Assembly: GCA_022592445.1 (NCBI GenBank)
Contig: JABYQR010000494.1
Location: 1 to 26,636 of the forward strand
DNA: 26,636 nt
Direction of reading: 5' to 3'
Origin: Cytidiella melzeri
Taxonomy: Eukaryota > Basidiomycota > Agaricomycetes > Polyporales > Irpicaceae
Shown: piece by piece, positions 9,348-18,487 of the stretch
Layout of the letters: every line of letters begins with the position of its first letter
Position numbering within the stretch: the stretch's first letter is position 1
The notes under the pieces: model-generated
Database searches by the model: none
What the model saw: only the letters and a program-made list of their open reading frames with translations
Told to the model about the DNA's origin: nothing
Translations under genes and position numbers: made by a program

Positions 9348-10901
9348 TTGAAGAAGATCAGAGATGGGTACCGGGAGGATAAATGGGCGGAGAAGTTGGC
9401 AAGACTACTCTGGGATACCGTGAGGCCTGAGGCTGCCGAGGACATGCGGAAACTGGACGGTCTGGAGGCCCTGGGTCGTGGGCTATTGGACGGAAAATCA
9501 CGCATGGGGATCTTCGCTCGCAACAGCCTTCTTGACGTGGGCGAACGTCTTGTCTTGCCCCGCGTTAACGCCTTACGAGAGGCTCTGTTTCACTTGGCCC
9601 ACGACGCCCTTGGCCATTTTGGCGTTGATAAGTCTTATGCAACTCTACGCTCTGGCTACTACTGGCCCCACATGCGCGCCGATATTGAGTCTCTATACGT
9701 CCCGTCATGCGAAGATTGCCAGAGAAACAAGTCCTTAACCAAGAAACCGGTCGGTCCACTGCACCCACTACCCGTTCCCGATGGCCGGTGCAACAGTGTT
9801 GCTTTGGACTTCATTGGCCCACTGCCCGAGGATGAAGGCTCGAACTGCGTGCTGACGATGACTTGCCGTCTTAACTCCGATTTTCGGATGGTACCATGCA
9901 AAACAGACGCTTCTGCTGAGGATGTAGCTGGTCTCTTCTTCCAACACTGGTATTGTGAAAACGGTCTCCCTCTCGAAATTGTCTCCGACCGCGATAAACT
10001 TTTCGTTTCGCGTTTCTGGAAGGCTGTGTGCAGACTCACCGGTATCAAGCAAAAGATGTCCTCCGCTTATCACCCGGAGACAGACGGCGCTAGTGAACGC
10101 TCAAATAAGACCTTGATTCAATCTCTGCGTTTCCACGTTCAACGGAACCAGAAAGGGTGGGCTCGCGCTCTACCCCTTGTACGCTTCAACTACATGAATA
10201 CTGTCAACGCATCGACCGGTTACTCTCCTTTCCAACTCCGACATGGCCGTTCGCCTCGAATCCTGCCTCCCGTTTTCGCGCTTCCGTTGCTAGAGCAGGA
10301 GGAAATCGACGCTGCTCGTGTAATTCATCGGGTTGAGACGGATACCTTGGAAGCGCAGGATAACTTATTGTTAGCAAAGGTCTCGCAGGTCACCCACGCC
10401 GATAAAAATCGAGGTGTCGAAATCCGGTACGCGGTGGGCGATCGTGTTTTGCTGTCCACTTTCCATCGACGACGCGACTACATGAGGAAAGGGGACCATC
10501 GTGTGGCGAAATTTATGGTTCGCTACGACGGTCCCTACCGCGTACTTCAGGCTTGGCCCGACTCGTCAGTATACACCCTAGAACTGCCTGCAACCATGGA
10601 CATTTTTCCCACCTTTCACGCTTCATTATTAAAACCTTTCCATGCCAACGACAATCTCTTATTTCCTGCACGCGCGCACGCAGAGCCTGGTCCTGTCGTC
10701 ACACCGGATGGTCCCGAACATTTTGTTGAACGCATCCTTGATCGTCGACCGCGTGGACGTGGTTTCCAATATCTCGTGCGCTGGGTCGGGTATGGTCCTG
10801 AGCACGACCAGTGGCTACCGGGCGCTGAGGTTTGCGACCTCGTTCAGCTCACAGACTTCTTACGCGAGCAGGGCCTCCCTGACCCGCAGGTCGATGATTG
10901 A
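9348..10901 (+). CDS. Integrase with C-terminal chromodomain (Element A)
   Basis: Same frame as the preceding polyprotein, separated from it only by TAG. No ATG stands at the start; the first in-frame codon is TTG and the first ATG is at residue 33. The zinc domain is H85-x4-H90 ... C121-x2-C124. The catalytic core shows D154 (ALDFIG), D214 (VSDRDK) and E250 (GASERSNK), giving D,D35E spacing. The C-terminus carries a chromodomain (about 458-510) with FVERILDRR and the aromatic run YLVRWVGYG. Integrase inserts the cDNA; the chromodomain in this clade is thought to steer insertion toward marked chromatin. Without readthrough, or a one-base repair of the stop, this part would not be made as a Pol fusion. 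Confidence 0.92.
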   Translation: MKKIRDGYREDKWAEKLARLLWDTVRPEAAEDMRKLDGLEALGRGLLDGKSRMGIFARNSLLDVGERLVLPRVNALREALFHLAHDALGHFGVDKSYATLRSGYYWPHMRADIESLYVPSCEDCQRNKSLTKKPVGPLHPLPVPDGRCNSVALDFIGPLPEDEGSNCVLTMTCRLNSDFRMVPCKTDASAEDVAGLFFQHWYCENGLPLEIVSDRDKLFVSRFWKAVCRLTGIKQKMSSAYHPETDGASERSNKTLIQSLRFHVQRNQKGWARALPLVRFNYMNTVNASTGYSPFQLRHGRSPRILPPVFALPLLEQEEIDAARVIHRVETDTLEAQDNLLLAKVSQVTHADKNRGVEIRYAVGDRVLLSTFHRRRDYMRKGDHRVAKFMVRYDGPYRVLQAWPDSSVYTLELPATMDIFPTFHASLLKPFHANDNLLFPARAHAEPGPVVTPDGPEHFVERILDRRPRGRGFQYLVRWVGYGPEHDQWLPGAEVCDLVQLTDFLREQGLPDPQVDD

Positions 10902-10909
10902 TTTCTACT

Positions 10910-10922
10910 GGATGGGTGAGAG
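10910..10922 (+). other. Polypurine tract of Element A
   Basis: GGATGGGTGAGAG ends exactly at the first base before the 3' LTR, where the plus-strand DNA primer is expected. Two T residues interrupt it. Confidence 0.65.
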
Positions 10923-11236
10923 TGTAACCCGCTTGGGTTACAACGCGCGTCTTTCGTTCCTTTTCACCTTCCTTTATAGTACATTACTAGATTACATCAT
11001 CCTCTACTTCCACGTCTCTCTCACGTTTGCTATTGGTCCCCTTCTTCATGCCGCGACACATATATAAGACACGTCCCTCCCTTCGAGCCTCTTCAGTTTT
11101 CCCTTCTGGCTCGAAGGTATGTTTCCCCATTACTAGCCCTGTCGCGATACCTGTACTGAGTTTTCCCTTCTGGCTCGAAGAATATACCTCGTAAAAACTC
11201 TGTTTCTGAGTGTTTCCTGCGTGTCGCAGGTTTCCA
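10923..11236 (+). repeat. 3' LTR of Element A
   Basis: 314 bp, the same as the 5' LTR except C at 11084. The 22-bp repeats are at 11095-11116 and 11159-11180. It ends only 65 bp from the stop codon of the convergent gene at 11301-12844. Confidence 0.95.
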
Positions 11237-11241
11237 TGGTG
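11237..11241 (+). repeat. Right target site duplication of Element A (TGGTG)
   Basis: Identical to 5152-5156. Confidence 0.93.
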
Positions 11242-11300
11242 AGAGCATTGTGCTTCAAGCCTGCCACCACCTCTGTGTTGTCATCCACATTGTGTCCCTA

Positions 11301-12844
11301 TTAGTTGCGTTGAGCTTCGTCTCCGTGACACTGCGCGCATCCCGTGTGAAACCCAGGGCAAATGGAAACTCCCTTGCGACGGATAAGAATGACATCTAAA
11401 TTGGCAGGGTAATCTGCCACCACCGCATCCACCCCTAGAGGCTCTGCCCAAGTGTACCTTCCTGGATAGTAGACTGCAAAGTGTTTGTAGTCCTTGATGT
11501 TGAGAATGTCACATGTAGCCTTCAAATCGGTCATGCGGAACAGAGGAGGCACAGTCTCGGCAACCACAAGTGGGAGTGATTGTACCTGGCTCGAGGTTCA
11601 AAATTGCATGAGATTAAGTATCAAATACATACCTGGTACCAAATGACGACATGGATCTTGCGGAGAGTGCTAGCTTTGACCCTGTCATGGGACATCTTGC
11701 CTTTCTTGCAGAAGAGCTATGCATAAATTGTCAGATAATGTTGTTGTGATGGCTGTACACATACATCTACCAAGGAGTTGTTCTTGCACTTTGTGCTAGG
11801 GGACTCTGTGCCAGAAGTGGCAGCAACGGCGGTCATAGGAACCTCCAGCATCACTTGACACCATTGCTGGGGAGGCACAAAGGCTGGACGATATGCTGAT
11901 GGGACTGTCTTTGGAGCCCTGTGAAAATATCAGTAACGTTTCCTTTGAGATTTGAGTCAAAACATACATTGAGGACTGTGATCCACTTCTTCAGCCTTGG
12001 ACACGAGATGTAAGGGCCTTGAACCTCAACGTCGGACTCCAAGTCGGACAGCCCCAGCTTCACAGGGCTCTGATTTTGAGGTGTGGCGGGAGAATCGTGG
12101 ATGGTCTCTGCATCGGACGGCCACTCGGCAAGAAATTGACGACTTCTCTGTTGCACTGCTCAGATGAGAGTGTTGTCGATGGGTGGCTGCAGCGTGCTAG
12201 GAGACAGCTCTGGCTTTACGGACCTGAATCAAAGCTTTGAACCTGCTGCATGAAAACCCTATAAGCATAGCGGTGTCACCTCACTGTGAGTGGTGTCAGA
12301 AGTGGCAAACCTTTTTGCGCAGTTGACTAGGCAGTGGGCTGGGCTGTGCGAAGGCTTCCTGACCTTGCCCGCGAGGTATGCCTCGGGGCCTCCTCTAGCC
12401 TTACATGCTTGGACCTCTTCAGCCTGCATGGTCTCGAGAACTGTGACAGCATCCTCTGACAGCTGAATATCAGCAATGTCTTGGTACCCCTTACAATTCG
12501 GACACTGAACAAGGATCAGCAAGAATCAACCACCGAAAGTAAGTTGAATGTACATTGAGATAGACATGGCCAAGAAGATCCATCTTCTTGGTGATAGCAA
12601 CAATGCTGCTGGCCCCACAGCCTGAGTTGAGGCACATGCTGGAGAGATCCTTGCCTTGGGCAGTGGTCTCGGCACGGACCACCAAGTCGACAATCTCCTT
12701 GAAAGCAACAGAGTACTCCGAAAGAGGGCACTCATCATGGTTGCCGTTCCAGTCCTTGGAGTTGAAAGGAGATCGCATGGGTGACAATACTGAAGCCTCT
12801 GAGGCAGCCCAAGTTGGGGTGTTCAGTGAGGAGAATACGGCCAT
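11301..12844 (-). CDS. Seven-exon gene of unknown function, 392 residues
   Basis: Exons, in transcript order: 12844-12554, 12504-12311, 12258-12224, 12155-11968, 11866-11765, 11716-11633, 11585-11301. All six introns are GT-AG and mostly 47-68 nt; the fourth (11867-11967) is 101 nt. Exon lengths sum to 1179 bases, exactly 393 codons including the TAA. A shorter fourth intron ending at 11919 has a better branch site but breaks the frame. I do not recognise the protein. Exon 1 carries MCLNSGCGASSIVAITKK and exon 2 starts CPNCKGY, so a Cys cluster possibly binding zinc spans the first junction. The C-terminus includes HFAVYYPGRYTWAEPLG and CPGFHTGCAQCHG. A TATA box lies 75 bases upstream. Its 3' end faces Element A. 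Confidence 0.65.
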
Positions 12845-12916
12845 CGAACTCTGAGGAAGAGGATTAGAGATGAGTAAATGGGGTGGTAAGCAACAAGCAA
12901 AGCCGAGGGGTGCGCA

Positions 12917-12924
12917 CTTTTATA
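12917..12924 (-). promoter_or_regulatory. TATA box of the seven-exon gene
   Basis: The minus strand reads TATAAAAG, 73-80 bases upstream of the ATG at 12844. Confidence 0.65.
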
Positions 12925-13125
12925 CCTGTACGTTGCATAATGGGTAGCCACACAAGTTTGCGGGTTTCTAGACAGGTGGCATGGGCTGGTACATAGAGAA
13001 CATTGTTGCACACAACGCATTGTACGATGTGGTGAAAATTCTGAGGCTGCCCAGGGACACTGTCACAGATTTTCAATGTTTCTACAAGACTTGCCTTACC
13101 AGGCAACGGTATTATTGGGAATATT

Positions 13126-13205
13126 CAAGCGCTTGTCAAGCGCTTATCCAGCACTTATCTGGCGCTTATCAGGCACTTATCCCGGCGCTTATTCTCAGTG
13201 CCTAT
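13126..13205. repeat. 11-bp tandem repeat, about seven units
   Basis: Units at 13126, 13137, 13148, 13159 and 13170 are exactly 11 bp (consensus CARGCRCTTAT); the last two are 12 and 13 bp. The first units contain the palindrome AAGCGCTT. The array lies on the upstream side of the LTR-like promoter region that follows. Confidence 0.8.
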
Positions 13206-13363
13206 CAATTGATGTGCTGATGCGCCATCTGTCTCTGATGCGCTGATGTGCTCCTTTCCTTATCTGTGTATCACATGATGGAACTCTCTGGAACCTTGTG
13301 GAACATGCTGGAACTATGATGTCATAGTATAGAACATTCCATTAGATGATTTCATAGTTCTTA

Positions 13364-13376
13364 GAACCTTCTGGAA
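13364..13376 (+). promoter_or_regulatory. Heat-shock-element-like site
   Basis: GAACCTTCTGGAA fits nGAAnnTTCnnGAAn, the trimer site for heat shock factor, about 205 bases upstream of the TATA box at 13582. Near-matches occur at 13270-13320 (GGAACCTTGTGGAAC). Confidence 0.4.
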
Positions 13377-13581
13377 AAGTCTAGCCTTGGCTTAGAACAA
13401 GCTAGAACAAGTCTAGCCTTGGGACTGGGTCATGGGGTCAGGTCATGGGGACAATTGCTATTGGTTGATTATTGAAGTGGCACCACTAGGACATAGGGCA
13501 TGCTTAGTAAGGTAGATTACTTTGCTTACTCATGTAGGTATTAGGGGTCTTAGGGTAGTACCTGGGGTCCTCCCCTTCATG

Positions 13582-13589
13582 TATATATA
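13582..13589 (+). promoter_or_regulatory. TATA box of the LTR-like region
   Basis: TATATATA followed by a CT-rich stretch, as in the other LTRs of the window. Confidence 0.55.
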
Positions 13590-14001
13590 GAGGCACTCCT
13601 GAGGGCATATCCCCTCAGTCTTATCCACTCTGTTGATAAAGGACTACTCAGTACTCCCCAGTACTTCGCTCACCACACCTCTCACACTCTATCTCACTCT
13701 ATCCCCTCAAGTTTAACAACTTATCTGGTGAGTAGTAACCTTACTGTTACAGACACGGTATTCAGAGACTTACACAACCTGCGACTAATGCTGTAAGGCT
13801 ATATGACTGACATCTTGCTGGTATATCTTACCATCCTGTGTTACCGCCGGCAAAAAATCTGCAAGGCACACACACCAAGTTTGGGCGACGTCAAGGCTGC
13901 AATTGTTCCACCACGACACGAGATTTGACCACAGCGATTTAGCTCAAAAACAAAACAGGACAACTTCCAATCGCGCAGCATTTCACTTTGTAGAAAAAAA
14001 C

Positions 14002-14283
14002 GGGGACAGGCTTGGGAGGCAGTTCTGCAGGCTGTCGAGACTGCGTTACCAAACGTCTGCAACGTAAGTCCAGTCCAGTCAGTTGCAATACACATTTCCC
14101 GTGGTACATGGACACGGATGACAGTGGGATGGGTTAGTTGGGCTGTTGCAGGAGGAACAAAGTTGGTGGAGGAGTCATTGGGAAAGGTGGGTAGCTGTGG
14201 AATGAATCAGGGGGGACAGGCTTGGGAGGCCCAGCAGGCTGTCGAGACTGCATTACCAAACGTCCGCAACGTAAGTCCAGTCC
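14002..14283 (+). repeat. Direct repeat of an exon-like segment (about 75 bp)
   Basis: 14002-14076 and 14212-14283 share a block starting GGGGACAGGCTTGGGAGGC and ending AACGTAAGTCCAGTCC, with few mismatches and one 3-bp difference. Each copy could encode QAVETALPNV(C/R)N followed by a donor-like GTAAGT. A partial gene duplication is likely. The parent gene is not recognised. Confidence 0.6.
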
Positions 14284-14569
14284 TAGCCTCACTGCCTGCC
14301 GCTCTATTTTCACGCCTAATTAACGGCTTTTGTGTCCTACTCACGTTGTACCATCTCAAAACACCGCGGTATGTTCTGCTTACTGCTAACCTACTCACCG
14401 TTAGCCCCTCCATGTCCCGACAACGTAGCTGGTCTGACGAGGGACTGAATGGGAGAGTCAGCAGCTCGCCGCTCTGCACCTTAAAGACGTCGGCGATCGG
14501 GTGAAAGAGCTGGCTAGTCAGGATGTGCAATGGGCATGATTTGTCAAATAATCTACTAAGCGTACTCTA

Positions 14570-14805
14570 ATGTATGCAAATGCTCTCTACGACATTGACT
14601 AAGACCCCAAGCGGGCCATGAACCTCTGGTACTACTGTTGAGCTCCCAGGAGCGCATTCCAGATGTTCCATGATGCAACAATGCTGCGTCTGGAGCTTTG
14701 TGAAAGTACAGATACCCTGTATATCGACAAGTACTGATCAGTGTACAACGCCGACGCTACGTCAGTGAGATTTGCGTACCTCCCTAAATCTCATTGCTGC
14801 CCTCT
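14570..14805 (+). pseudogene. Coding relic with three internal stops
   Basis: One frame starting at ATG 14570 reads MYANALYDID, DPKRAMNLWYYC, APRSAFQMFHDATMLRLELC and SVYNADATSVRFAYL, interrupted by TAA, TGA and TGA. The composition looks like former protein, and it may belong with the exon-like pieces at 14212-14510. Family unknown. Confidence 0.45.
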
Positions 14806-16014
14806 CCACTGAGCACCATCTTGACACCCATAGCCTTCATTTTCCTACTCAACACGTACATCACAGTGCTCGCACAAACAGTTGTCACGTCGTATGTCTC
14901 CAGATTGTAGATGACATCTGGGTTAACCTGACGTCATTTGCCTCGCCTTTTCGCTTTCATCACTCCTGTCTCACTATCATTGTTTGCCGTCCTTGCTGCT
15001 TCCTCTTGAAATGTTTTGTTTGCAGGTAATTCCCTTATATATACGAAACATACCTACTCCCTACCGCTAACGCAATAGTATTACCTTTTGTTTGCTAGTA
15101 GCTCTGGGCTTTCTGCATGCCCATTCCATTCCTAAATACTGTTGTCACTACAGTTGAACCCCTCTTAACCTATACCCCTCATACCCCATAACCCCTCAAA
15201 ACCCATACATTGTAAGCTCAACCAACTTGGTTTGCGGAGAAATCGAGCTAAAAACCCATAAACCCCTCATACTCCATAATCCATACCTTTTTGAAAGCAG
15301 AAACCCATACTTTTATGGAACAATTTTGGGCTGAATATCTCAGATATGGTAGATTTTCTCCTAAATAAGACATGATAAGTGATTTAAGTGCTGTTGGGAA
15401 CAGAATTGGCTAATAATGTGGTGTTATTGTTGATAATAATACTTGTGTTGCGAGGGCGCCCGTTGAATAACCTCGACATGGCCGAGGCCCAGCCCAACTC
15501 CTGTGTGCTCAACTTTACTATAGTAGAGCACTACCCATAACAATCTGTTTATGGTATCTAAGAATTGTGAATTTGGTAGTCTATGACACAATTCCATAGC
15601 TATATTCAACAAAGCCCTGGGTGCTCAATTAAGCGCCACCTCTTGTATCCCATAACCTCTGATAACCCATACCTTTCTGCGTATCCCGAGAGGTACTGTT
15701 GTAGAACCCCTTTTGCAAACGGGTACACTGTTGCAAATAAGCCTCCAGTGTTACGAACGGTCTTCACACCCTATTATTTTTCTTTACTTCTTTGACTATC
15801 TTGATAACTAGCTATCTTCTTTACCATTGCCTTGACGATCCAACTTGTCCTTCCTCCATCATCCCCTAACCCACCTTGCCTCCGTTCAACACGGACTATT
15901 ATGTCATCAGTTGTGTCCTTATGTCCATTCAAACCTCGGACTTAACTCCAATTGGTTACCATTGCCTTGGTGCAACCCTCGGCCTTTCCATATCTCCGTT
16001 ACCACTCCATCGGG
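14806..16014. other. AT-rich stretch without recognisable gene
   Basis: No convincing coding frame. Between about 15160 and 15300, and again near 15650, degenerate CCCATAACCCCTCATA-like motifs recur, loosely telomere-like but irregular. Confidence 0.4.
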
Positions 16015-16107
16015 TCCAACCCCGTCTATCCCCTGTTTCAGATCCAACTCCGTCTATCCCCTGTTTCGGATCCAACTCCGTCTATCCCCTGTTTTGGGTT
16101 CAACCCC
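16015..16107. repeat. 28-bp tandem repeat, 3.3 copies
   Basis: Units at 16015-16042, 16043-16070 and 16071-16098, then a 9-base partial copy. All share the core CCGTCTATCCCCTGTTT. No spacers, so not a CRISPR array. Confidence 0.85.
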
Positions 16108-16290
16108 TTCTCTATTGATCTCTGCCTCATGTTTCATCTTTCTATTGTTCCTTGTTTCCGCACCTTGACGGTCTTTTCTCTTATTGGTTTTCCAGAGCAG
16201 TGGCTGTTCTCTGTGTATTGTTCTTCCTTTCTGTTTCTCCGACTCGCTACCACTACCTCGGACTGGTCCAAAAGTAGTTAGGTCAACATG

Positions 16291-16299
16291 TATAAATAG
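16291..16299 (+). promoter_or_regulatory. TATA box of a probable LTR or orphan promoter
   Basis: TATAAATAG precedes a CT-rich stretch (CCTCAGTCTATCCAC), and no ATG occurs from there to 16658. It might be the 5' LTR promoter of Element B, but no matching 3' LTR survives to test this. Confidence 0.45.
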
Positions 16300-16300
16300 T

Positions 16301-17066
16301 CGCTAGACGTGGGGCTAGAACCTCAGTCTATCCACTTCGTATCAATATTCCTTCTATCGAACCATCATCTGTCTGCCATTGTGCTTGACAGCGACCGCGC
16401 GGCCTAGACCATCATCAGACCTTGAGTGTAGCTACACCAAGGGGGTCTGACCTGACAACTTGTCCCTTGACGATAGTCAGTGAGACACTGAGTCACGCTT
16501 CAAACTAAGAACAACCTTAAAGACAACACAACCAACCACGAAGTGGCAATAGAAGTGTAAAGGTGTGGAAGCGCGGAAGTGTTAACGTGTGCGAGGTGGT
16601 CTTAGAGTCCTAGTTTTACCTGTGCTAAAAAGAGCGACAAGGTTTGTGATAAAGTTTATGTGAAAGGAGCTAGACGGGCAACTACCACGCGTATTGCCGG
16701 GAAAAGGGCAAGTCGGCGCAGTGAAAGCGAAAGAGTTTTAGCGTGGCTCAAAGAAAACGCGCAGGAGACGTCGCGACTTGTAGTAAAACGGCGCGCGGAG
16801 AGACGCAGATGGTAAACGCAGGCGCAATATGAATCTCGAACACAAAACGCGGTCGCTGGTGAAGATGAAAGAAGTTGCTGTAAAACGCGGGCGCAGTGAA
16901 AGTGAACGCAGTAAGCTCGACGCAGTGAAGGTGAAACGCAATGCAGTAACGCAGTAAAATAACGCAATCAAGAAGCAAACACAGTATAACGAAGCCGAAA
17001 GGAACCGTAAGAGACAGACAAACTAATGGAGCGCGAGTCGCAGAATAAGGCTATGTGAGATTGCAG
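16301..17066. other. Leader-like and AACGCAGT-rich stretch, no gene seen
   Basis: 16301-16650 lacks coding signs. 16680-16980 is rich in degenerate AACGCAGT/GCAGTGAA motifs, which open several overlapping minus frames by composition alone. Confidence 0.4.
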
Positions 17067-17594
17067 TCAATTTGACTTGACAGACTGCGCGCGGGGGCGG
17101 TAGTGTAGAACAACACTTCCCAAGCGACGATGCGTATTGCAAGCGAATATGTGGCCAACGACAACGTTGGTAGAGCTGGTAAGATTGAACTGCACTAGTT
17201 CGCACTCGTGGTCCTTGCCTTCAAAGTCTGGTGACAGCCGACAATCTGGGTGCGGCGCGCGCGGGCAATCGCAGTCGAGCGGGATGAAAGGTCCTGAACA
17301 TAGGGGAATTGGGTGGTCGCTCTGAGTGTCGCAATAGGAGCAGTTATCAAGCGAGTCCGCGATGGAGGCGACAGACGGCGCTGGCGAGGGTGATTTAGGA
17401 GTAGATCTCTTAGGGGAGACCGTAGGCGCTGCTGAGGGTTCTGGCGGCGGCGTGGGCGCGGGGATGATGGGGTAACGGCGTAGAACCTCGCGCGGGCGCG
17501 GGCGGTAAGGGCAGCGACCGTCGGGTAAGTGGGGAACGGTGGGACAGTAACAGCAAACTCGAGGCGGGTTGTCGTTGGTAGGCGCAGCGGACAT
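17067..17594 (-). CDS. Small Cys- and Pro-rich hypothetical protein
   Basis: 175 residues from the ATG at 17594. The N-terminus has clustered Cys (CCYCPTVPHLPDGRCPYRP), the middle is Pro/Ser-rich (about 45-85), and a second Cys cluster (NCSYCDTQ, CDCPRAPHPDCR) follows. No signal peptide or membrane segment. The Cys spacing suggests metal binding or disulfides, but I do not recognise a family. A TATA box lies about 150 bases upstream and no earlier ATG intervenes, which supports the start. If Element B begins near 16.3 kb, this gene lies antisense in its leader; otherwise it is a free-standing gene. Introns cannot be excluded. Confidence 0.5.
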   Translation of the reverse strand: MSAAPTNDNPPRVCCYCPTVPHLPDGRCPYRPRPREVLRRYPIIPAPTPPPEPSAAPTVSPKRSTPKSPSPAPSVASIADSLDNCSYCDTQSDHPIPLCSGPFIPLDCDCPRAPHPDCRLSPDFEGKDHECELVQFNLTSSTNVVVGHIFACNTHRRLGSVVLHYRPRAQSVKSN

Positions 17595-17744
17595 AAACGT
17601 GGAAGAAGTCGCAGTGAGACAACGCAGAAGAAGCTACAGCTATTGGCGCGAAGAGACTCCCTCGACGCGAGTGCAAAGCGTAAAGTGAACTCTCGAAACT
17701 GGGGTGGGGATTGATTGATTTCTACGCAGTACAGGCAACACCTT

Positions 17745-17752
17745 TTTATATA
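17745..17752 (-). promoter_or_regulatory. TATA box of the Cys/Pro-rich gene
   Basis: The minus strand reads TATATAAA (within 17741-17754). The predicted start near 17715 gives a leader of about 120 nt before the ATG at 17594. Confidence 0.6.
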
Positions 17753-17754
17753 CC

Positions 17755-18487
17755 CTAAGGACCCTCTCCTAAACCTTTCCTTCTATGTCCTAAACCCAAA
17801 CGCAAGAGCGAGGAAACATGGTGGCAGAATACTTCCGTCTGCGGAGGCAAAATGTCCAGCAAATTGACGCCCTGCAGGACACAGCGTTGGTCGACGCGGA
17901 GTAGCGGCGCGCGCCCTTGCGCTGAAAAGGCGCCAACCATCGCGAGCAGGTGGTGAGGCGCCGTCCAAGAGTTGCACAGCGTGGCGTGATAGGAGTCTTC
18001 CTGAAACGGGGTTCGCGAGTCAAGTTTCTTCTACCGTTGGTCCGACCCGCGTCCGAAACACTTGGTGGCTGGCCGGCCCATGCTCCGATGCAAAAGGGGC
18101 GTGTCTGTGAGTCAGAGTTCGGTGCGATTCCTCGGCCTCGGATGTTTCCGGCGCGTTGCTCCTTGTCAAGTCCTCGGATCCTCGGCAAACTCCTTGTGAC
18201 CTCGGTGAACTTCTCGTGCCCGTGACGCTGGGAAAGTGGAGGGACTTGCCACTCAGGATGACGCGGGCCGCGCAAATGGCGGGCTGCTGCCGGGTCTCCG
18301 CGCCTAGCCAATTTCCGGGCGTATCATCGGTCTTAACATTTGGATAGACTCTTCTGGGTCTACCCCGCACACCAAGAAGATCAACTCGATTGGCAACGGC
18401 TGCGGTCTTGCTGCAATCCCTTGTCATCCTCGCTAGCCTTACCCTGGATGGGAAGCAGCAACTAGACACATCAGACATCAGAAGCAT
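17755..18487. other. GC-rich stretch upstream of Element B gag
   Basis: Overlapping frames on both strands are open because of high GC, and none has a recognisable motif. This may be the remaining leader of Element B or foreign flank. No LTR ends were found. Confidence 0.35.

Larger units (their letters stand above)
5157..11236 (+). mobile_element. Element A: complete Ty3/gypsy chromovirus LTR retrotransposon
   Basis: A 6080-bp element bounded by two 314-bp LTRs (TG...CA ends) and a perfect TGGTG target duplication. Internal order is Gag, protease, reverse transcriptase, RNase H, integrase, chromodomain, which defines a Ty3/gypsy chromovirus. The LTRs differ at one position (T at 5318, C at 11084), so insertion is recent. 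A single in-frame TAG (9345-9347) is the only visible coding defect. A purine-rich tract (10910-10922) abuts the 3' LTR. No tRNA-type primer binding site (TGG start) follows the 5' LTR. Confidence 0.96.
13206..13850 (+). mobile_element. Probable solo LTR or LTR fragment with TATA promoter
   Basis: No open frame of note. The layout resembles the other LTRs here: an upstream half full of GGAAC/GAAC motifs, TATATATA at 13582-13589, a CT-rich presumed leader, and a good donor (GTGAGT at about 13731). Ends and target duplication could not be fixed. It could instead be the promoter of a lost gene. Confidence 0.4.

Noticed and set aside
9345..9353. Known viral readthrough context at the Element A TAG
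   Set aside because: The following TTGAAG matches neither the CARYYA-type nor the G-rich pseudoknot contexts; readthrough remains only a possibility.
4677..11300. Target duplication for the relic LTR across Element A
   Set aside because: No copy of TGGCA, the five bases before 4677, was found at a plausible end after 11241, so boundaries stay open.
15160..15310. Telomere-like CCCATAACCCCTC motifs
   Set aside because: Too irregular in unit and spacing to be an interstitial telomere array.
16015..16107. Possible CRISPR-like array
   Set aside because: Pure tandem repeat without spacers, in a eukaryotic context.
16656..16978. Three overlapping minus-strand open frames
   Set aside because: Caused by degenerate AACGCAGT repeats; protein sequences are low complexity.
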